A model generated the notes under the pieces. That model saw nothing but the letters and a program-made list of their open reading frames with translations. It was not told where the DNA came from and made no database searches. A stretch of DNA of 9,255 nucleotides, taken from assembly GCA_003171295.1 (NCBI GenBank), contig PMYF01000160.1:1-9255 (forward strand), in the 5' to 3' direction. The position numbers and the translations under genes are program-made. Below are positions 6,483 through 9,255 of this stretch, piece by piece. This DNA comes from Acidobacteriota bacterium. GTDB lineage: Bacteria; Acidobacteriota; Terriglobia; UBA7540. Numbering within the stretch: the first letter of the stretch is position 1; every line of letters starts with the position of its first letter.

Positions 6483-7577
6483 ATGACCAACCGCGAGCGG
6501 TTCTTGAAAACCATCAATTGGGACCTTCCTGACCGGCTTATGACCTACGACATTATCGATCACTCTGAAATCCTCAAGACGTACGGAGGGGAAGGAGATT
6601 TGGTCGAACGAAACGCGCGCATGTGCAAGGAGATCGGTTTGGACTCGACCCGCGGCATCCACGATCCGGAGCACCATTGGCTGGGTGGCAAGATCCAGAA
6701 CTGGATTCGTTTCCTTGGCGTGGACCCCGGGAACTGGGAAGTTTCGGAGACGGGTGGGACGGCCTGGATTGGCAAGCGGCCATTCCACGACCTTCGAGGG
6801 CTTGAGAAGAACATGCCCAATATGCCCAAGAAGCATGAGGTCGAGGAGTGGTACAAGCCTTCGATCCGGAAGATCAAGGAGATTTTCGACGCTTACGATG
6901 TGGTTTTTATCGGCGCAGTCGAGGGGCCCCTGACCGACGCCTACACTTACACTGACATGATGATGTTCTGCGAGGCGATATACGAGGCCCCGGAGTTGGT
7001 CGATCGCCTCACCGAAGTGTGTGGTACCTTTTCCCAATTTATCGCCGAGGTTTATGCGGAGAATGCCTCGGCGCCGCTGCTCTTTATGGGGGAGGATATT
7101 GCCGGCAAGAATGGTCCCATCTTCAGCCCGGACTTTATTCGCAAAAAGGCGCTGCCCATCTGGAAACGCATCGCGCGGCCCGTCCAAGACAAGGGGTACA
7201 AGTTCCTCTATCACACCGATGGTCGCGCCCAGGAAATCCTGCCCATTGTGGTGAATGAACTTGGAGCTGACGGATTCAATCCCATCGAGCGCAATGGGTG
7301 CAATGACATCTTTGAGATCCGGCGGCTCTATCCCCATACCCTGCTCTTTGGCAACGTCTGCTGTGAGATTACTCTGCCTTATGGCACGCCGGAGGAGGTG
7401 GAACAGGAGACGCTGGACATCATCGAGAAGCTTGGCCCTCAAGGCGGGATTTTGATTGGCTCTTCCAGTGAAGTGCATGAATTGGTTCCCATGGAAAACG
7501 CGCTCCGGATGTACGAGACCGTTCAGCGTTACGGTAAATACCCGATCAGTATTTCGCGGGATTGCGGTGGGCAATGA
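6483..7577 (+). CDS. Uroporphyrinogen decarboxylase (URO-D) superfamily protein, not HemE; possible corrinoid-type methyltransferase relative
   Basis: A 364-residue soluble protein of usual length for the superfamily, which includes HemE and the MtaA/MtbA/CmuA-type methyltransferases. It opens with TNRERFLKTINWDLPDR, the typical start of this group. Other shared segments are GEDIAGKNGPIFSP (203-216), FLYHTDGRAQEILP (241-254), ADGFNPIE (262-269), GNVCCEI (290-296), a YGTPEEV turn (300-306) and GGILIGSSSEVHELVPMENALRM (321-343). His244-Thr-Asp-Gly replaces the HxC zinc motif of MtaA-type enzymes, so zinc-thiolate methyl transfer as in MtaA is not supported by motif. The N-terminal arginine pattern of HemE is also absent. 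Acidobacteria and Planctomycetes carry many such paralogues of unknown reaction. There is no corrinoid protein or reductive activase beside it in this window. The start is fixed by GGAGGAG. It is separated from the upstream TPR gene by a terminator. Superfamily is certain, substrate unknown. Confidence 0.88.
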   Translation: MTNRERFLKTINWDLPDRLMTYDIIDHSEILKTYGGEGDLVERNARMCKEIGLDSTRGIHDPEHHWLGGKIQNWIRFLGVDPGNWEVSETGGTAWIGKRPFHDLRGLEKNMPNMPKKHEVEEWYKPSIRKIKEIFDAYDVVFIGAVEGPLTDAYTYTDMMMFCEAIYEAPELVDRLTEVCGTFSQFIAEVYAENASAPLLFMGEDIAGKNGPIFSPDFIRKKALPIWKRIARPVQDKGYKFLYHTDGRAQEILPIVVNELGADGFNPIERNGCNDIFEIRRLYPHTLLFGNVCCEITLPYGTPEEVEQETLDIIEKLGPQGGILIGSSSEVHELVPMENALRMYETVQRYGKYPISISRDCGGQ

Positions 7578-7617
7578 TAGCACTCGGCGCACCGAGCCGC
7601 GCTACGCTTGCTAGCTG

Positions 7618-7648
7618 GTAGCCACGACGAGCGTTCTTCTCGTCGTGG
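7618..7648 (+). repeat. REP-like hairpin with GTAG foot (copy 1)
   Basis: GTAG (7618-7621) stands directly before a perfect 10-bp stem (7622-7631 with 7639-7648) and a 7-nt loop CGTTCTT. A GTAG or GGAG tetranucleotide at the foot of a hairpin is the signature of REP sequences mobilised by RAYT (TnpA-REP) transposases. The trailing GGCGTTTT may also let it serve as a weak terminator for the UroD-like gene 40 bp upstream. Confidence 0.55.
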
Positions 7649-7696
7649 GCGTTTTAGAAGGATTTCGGCCTTGCAGGACATTCGATCTCAACGAAC

Positions 7697-7732
7697 CCAC
7701 GGCAAATCGTAAAACGGATTTGCCGTGGCTAC
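7697..7732 (-). repeat. REP-like hairpin with GTAG foot (copy 2, inverted)
   Basis: On the minus strand GTAG (7732-7729) stands directly before a perfect 12-bp stem (7728-7717 with 7708-7697) and an 8-nt loop CGTTTTAC. It shares the 9-mer GTAGCCACG and the loop start CGTT with copy 1 and lies in the opposite orientation, so together the two look like a BIME. The middle of the stem differs between copies. It abuts the broken 5' end of the transposase gene. Confidence 0.55.
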
Positions 7733-8522
7733 CACTCGCTTGTGCGATGTGGCCTTTAATAGCGTCCTAAAGCTCCTGCCTCAGATCGGCATGGCGTGCG
7801 CTGAGTACCAAGACCGCGTCTTGACCGGCCTCAATTGCAAGCGCGTCCAGGTTGATGAGTGCTGGTCGTTCTGCTACGCGAAAGAGAAGAACGTCCCCTG
7901 CGAAAAGAAGGGTCAATTCGGATTCGGAGATATTTGGACTTGGGTTGCGATTGATGCGGATACAAAGCTTGTGCCTTCTTCTATGGTGGGCAACCGTGAC
8001 GCGAAGTCGGCCACGATGTTCATTGATGATCTCGCTAGTCGTCTTTCTAGCCGTATTCAATTAACCTCTGATGGCCTCAAGGTTTACGTGAACGCGGTAG
8101 AAGGGGCATTCGGAGCAGACATCGACTATGCCCAGCTTGTGAAGCACTACGAATCCACGCAAGAAGAAACCCGCTATTCCCCGGCGAAGTGTATAGGCTG
8201 CGAGCGAGTGCGGGTCATGGGTGGACCCGATCCCCGCTACATCAGCACGTCTTATGTCGAGCGCCAAAACCTAAGCTTACGAATGGGTATCCGTCGCTTC
8301 ACGCGGCTCACAAATGCCTTCTCAAAGAAGGTCGATAATCACGCCTATATGCTGGCCCTGTATTACATGCATTACAACTTCGCCAAGATTCACGGTGCAC
8401 TCAGGGTTACACCAGCGATGGAAGCTGGCGTTAGCGATCATGTTTGGAGTATCGAAGAAATCGCGGCGCTCTTGCCAGAGCCAACTTTTGGCCCGCGTGG
8501 TCCGTACAAGAAAAAAAGTTAA
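7725..8522 (+). CDS. IS1-family transposase, N-terminally truncated (probable pseudogene)
   Basis: A 265-residue remnant of the large IS1-family transposase group. It joins the family at about TTRLCDVAFNSVLKLL, the second half of the N-terminal helix-turn-helix. Roughly 25-30 residues expected before this point (of the MNKL...ekR...lLveGnSirA type) are missing, and the frame has a TAA at 7710-7712. The catalytic part is complete: Asp44 (QVDECWSF), Asp116 (TSDGLKVY), Glu179 (YVERQN) and His206 (KKVDNHAYM), ending in the usual GPRGPYKK tail. The only available start is GTG at 7725, which lies inside the REP stem and has no ribosome binding site. Without the DNA-binding segment the protein is unlikely to transpose the element. 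Sampled GC is lower than in the left-hand TPR genes (27 of 60 in 7921-7980 versus 38 of 60 in 1021-1080), in line with transfer. Family certain, truncation inferred from family length. Confidence 0.85.
   Translation: MATTRLCDVAFNSVLKLLPQIGMACAEYQDRVLTGLNCKRVQVDECWSFCYAKEKNVPCEKKGQFGFGDIWTWVAIDADTKLVPSSMVGNRDAKSATMFIDDLASRLSSRIQLTSDGLKVYVNAVEGAFGADIDYAQLVKHYESTQEETRYSPAKCIGCERVRVMGGPDPRYISTSYVERQNLSLRMGIRRFTRLTNAFSKKVDNHAYMLALYYMHYNFAKIHGALRVTPAMEAGVSDHVWSIEEIAALLPEPTFGPRGPYKKKS
7733..8522 (+). mobile_element. IS1-family element remnant lacking its left end
   Basis: Transposase homology begins a few bases after the foot of the inverted REP copy and the left terminal inverted repeat is absent. 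No matching right terminal repeat or target duplication was found after 8522, so the right limit is set at the transposase stop and may be further right. Confidence 0.5.
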
Positions 8523-8534
8523 AGAGGTGAAATT

Positions 8535-8960
8535 ATGACGCCCGACTTACAAGTTATGCTTGAACGGCTGGAGAAATTGGAGAGGCAGAACCGCAGATTA
8601 AAATACGGTGGACTAGCAATCCTTATAGCTTTCGGCGCATTAGCGATAATCGGGCAAATGGCATATACGAGGCGCGTGATTCGGGCAAAGGAATTTCAAC
8701 TCGTAGATTCGCACGGTAAGGTGATGGGCAGAATGCGTGTCGATGGAAACGACCCTCAATTGGAACTCTTCAATCAGCATGGGGTCTCGGCAGTGGCGTT
8801 GTACGCATACGACAAGGGAAATACGGGACAACTACTGCTATCCTCCGTTGACTCTGGAGAAACCTCGAAGACCTCTGCCGATTCGATTGTGATGACCAGG
8901 CCAGACGGAAAGGTCCTTTGGCGCGCCCCCTTGACTAGCGCCAGTTATTTTTCAAAATGA
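8535..8960 (+). CDS. Small single-pass membrane protein of unknown function
   Basis: A 141-residue protein. Residues 5-23 (LQVMLERLEKLERQNRRLK) form a short charged, leucine-spaced helix likely to be a coiled coil. Residues 24-44 are one transmembrane helix (GLAILIAFGALAIIGQMAY). Residues ~50-141 look like a beta-rich outer domain with two EFQLVDSHGKVMGRM / IVMTRPDGKVLWRAP units. Proteins with repeated 'fxLvDxxGkxRa' units behind a membrane anchor are common hypotheticals in Acidobacteria and elsewhere (recalled pattern, not searched). The start is supported by GAGGTG five bases upstream of ATG. It follows the transposase stop by 12 bp, so it may be a passenger of the element or an old chromosomal gene left beside it. 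No function is assigned. Confidence 0.65.
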   Translation: MTPDLQVMLERLEKLERQNRRLKYGGLAILIAFGALAIIGQMAYTRRVIRAKEFQLVDSHGKVMGRMRVDGNDPQLELFNQHGVSAVALYAYDKGNTGQLLLSSVDSGETSKTSADSIVMTRPDGKVLWRAPLTSASYFSK

Positions 8961-9255
8961 GTTAGTACCGAACCAGGAGGGCAATAGGCGAGCGCGCGAG
9001 TTCCGCGGCAAATTTGCTTGCGGGCGGGACGCAATGCGGACAATTAGGCATCTTCGCGAGAGGTTTTGCCTACCCGTGGGCAGCGCAGATAATACCTCTA
9101 TTGACAAGCTCGCGGGCACGGTGTAGCGTAAGTCCTGGGGCCGAACCGGGCTCGGCTTGAGGCGCGTCCCTTCCATTGATTACCCAAGAATCGCGCCGCG
9201 CGGATGCCTCCGAACGACGAAAACGCTATGTTCATGCAAATAATTCCAGCCTGCG
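8961..9255. other. Non-coding tail of the window with a possible gene start at the edge
   Basis: About 295 bases with no convincing gene. It holds a 10-bp palindrome GCAAATTTGC (9008-9017) flanked by CCGC and GCGG, and a small GCCGA/TCGGC hairpin (9140-9144 with 9152-9156) without a T-run. An ATG at 9204 (MPPNDENAMF...) and another at 9228 are open to the window edge, but neither has a ribosome binding site, so a gene beginning here is possible only. Confidence 0.4.
9101..9129 (+). promoter_or_regulatory. Possible sigma70-type promoter
   Basis: A perfect TTGACA (9101-9106) is followed after 17 nt by TAGCGT (9124-9129), which keeps the T-A---T positions of a -10 box but only three of six bases. 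It would drive any gene starting at 9204 or 9228 near the right edge. Confidence 0.3.

Noticed and set aside
6456..7592. Long 378-codon open frame on the minus strand opposite the UroD-like gene
   Set aside because: It mirrors the coding strand of a clear UroD-superfamily gene, has no recognised motif, and is explained by GC-rich codon usage.
7583..7596. CTCGG-CGCA-CCGAG hairpin just after the UroD-like stop as a terminator
   Set aside because: The stem is only five pairs and is not followed by a T-run.
9140..9175. GCCGAACCGGGCTCGGC as a tRNA T-arm
   Set aside because: No GGTTCGA-type T-loop, acceptor stem or anticodon arm can be fitted around it.
8952..9176. 74-codon minus-strand open frame at the right end
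   Set aside because: Arg/Pro/Ser-rich composition, no ribosome binding site and no recognised motif; likely spurious.

Overview
The window looks like GC-rich chromosomal DNA from an Acidobacteriota-type bacterium (Solibacter/Bryobacter-like) or a metagenomic relative. This is an inference from gene content: a secreted CRTAC1-type protein (FG-GAP/VCBS repeats plus an ASPIC/UnbV domain) fused to a long TPR tail, two further exported TPR proteins, a probable secreted glycoside hydrolase with a collagen-binding-like C-terminal domain, and a uroporphyrinogen-decarboxylase-superfamily protein. No rRNA, tRNA or single-copy marker is present to fix the taxonomy.

Left part (1-4922). A glycoside-hydrolase-like gene enters from the left edge and ends at 658. 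A TPR lipoprotein-like or periplasmic protein follows 29 bp later on the same strand (688-1848) and is probably co-transcribed. It converges on a 1002-residue CRTAC1-TPR protein on the minus strand (1914-4922).

Middle part (4923-7577). A 44-bp gap separates the CRTAC1-TPR gene from a divergent TPR gene (4967-6202). The 280-bp gap that follows is full of nested inverted repeats. It ends in a convincing intrinsic terminator (6378-6411) whose 5' arm can instead pair with an upstream segment. Next comes the UroD-superfamily gene (6483-7577), with a strong ribosome binding site. The gap could be the 3' end of the TPR transcript, or an attenuator-type leader controlling the UroD-like gene.

Right part (7578-9255). 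Two hairpins, each with a GTAG tetranucleotide at its foot, lie in opposite orientation (7618-7648 and 7697-7732), which is the layout of a REP pair (BIME). The second one abuts an IS1-family transposase that has lost its N-terminal DNA-binding segment. Its apparent GTG start lies inside the REP stem, so the transposase is probably a relic although its D-D-E residues are intact. A small membrane-anchored protein of unknown function (8535-8960) follows 12 bp later. The last ~295 bp hold no convincing gene, only a possible promoter and a possible gene start at the edge.

How the parts relate: the exported TPR and CRTAC1 proteins and the hydrolase suggest an envelope or extracellular polymer-handling neighbourhood (inference from similar acidobacterial loci). 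The UroD-like gene appears to be a separate transcription unit. The segment from 7600 to 8960 is a patch of mobile-DNA debris. No defence system, CRISPR array or known complete mobile element was seen.
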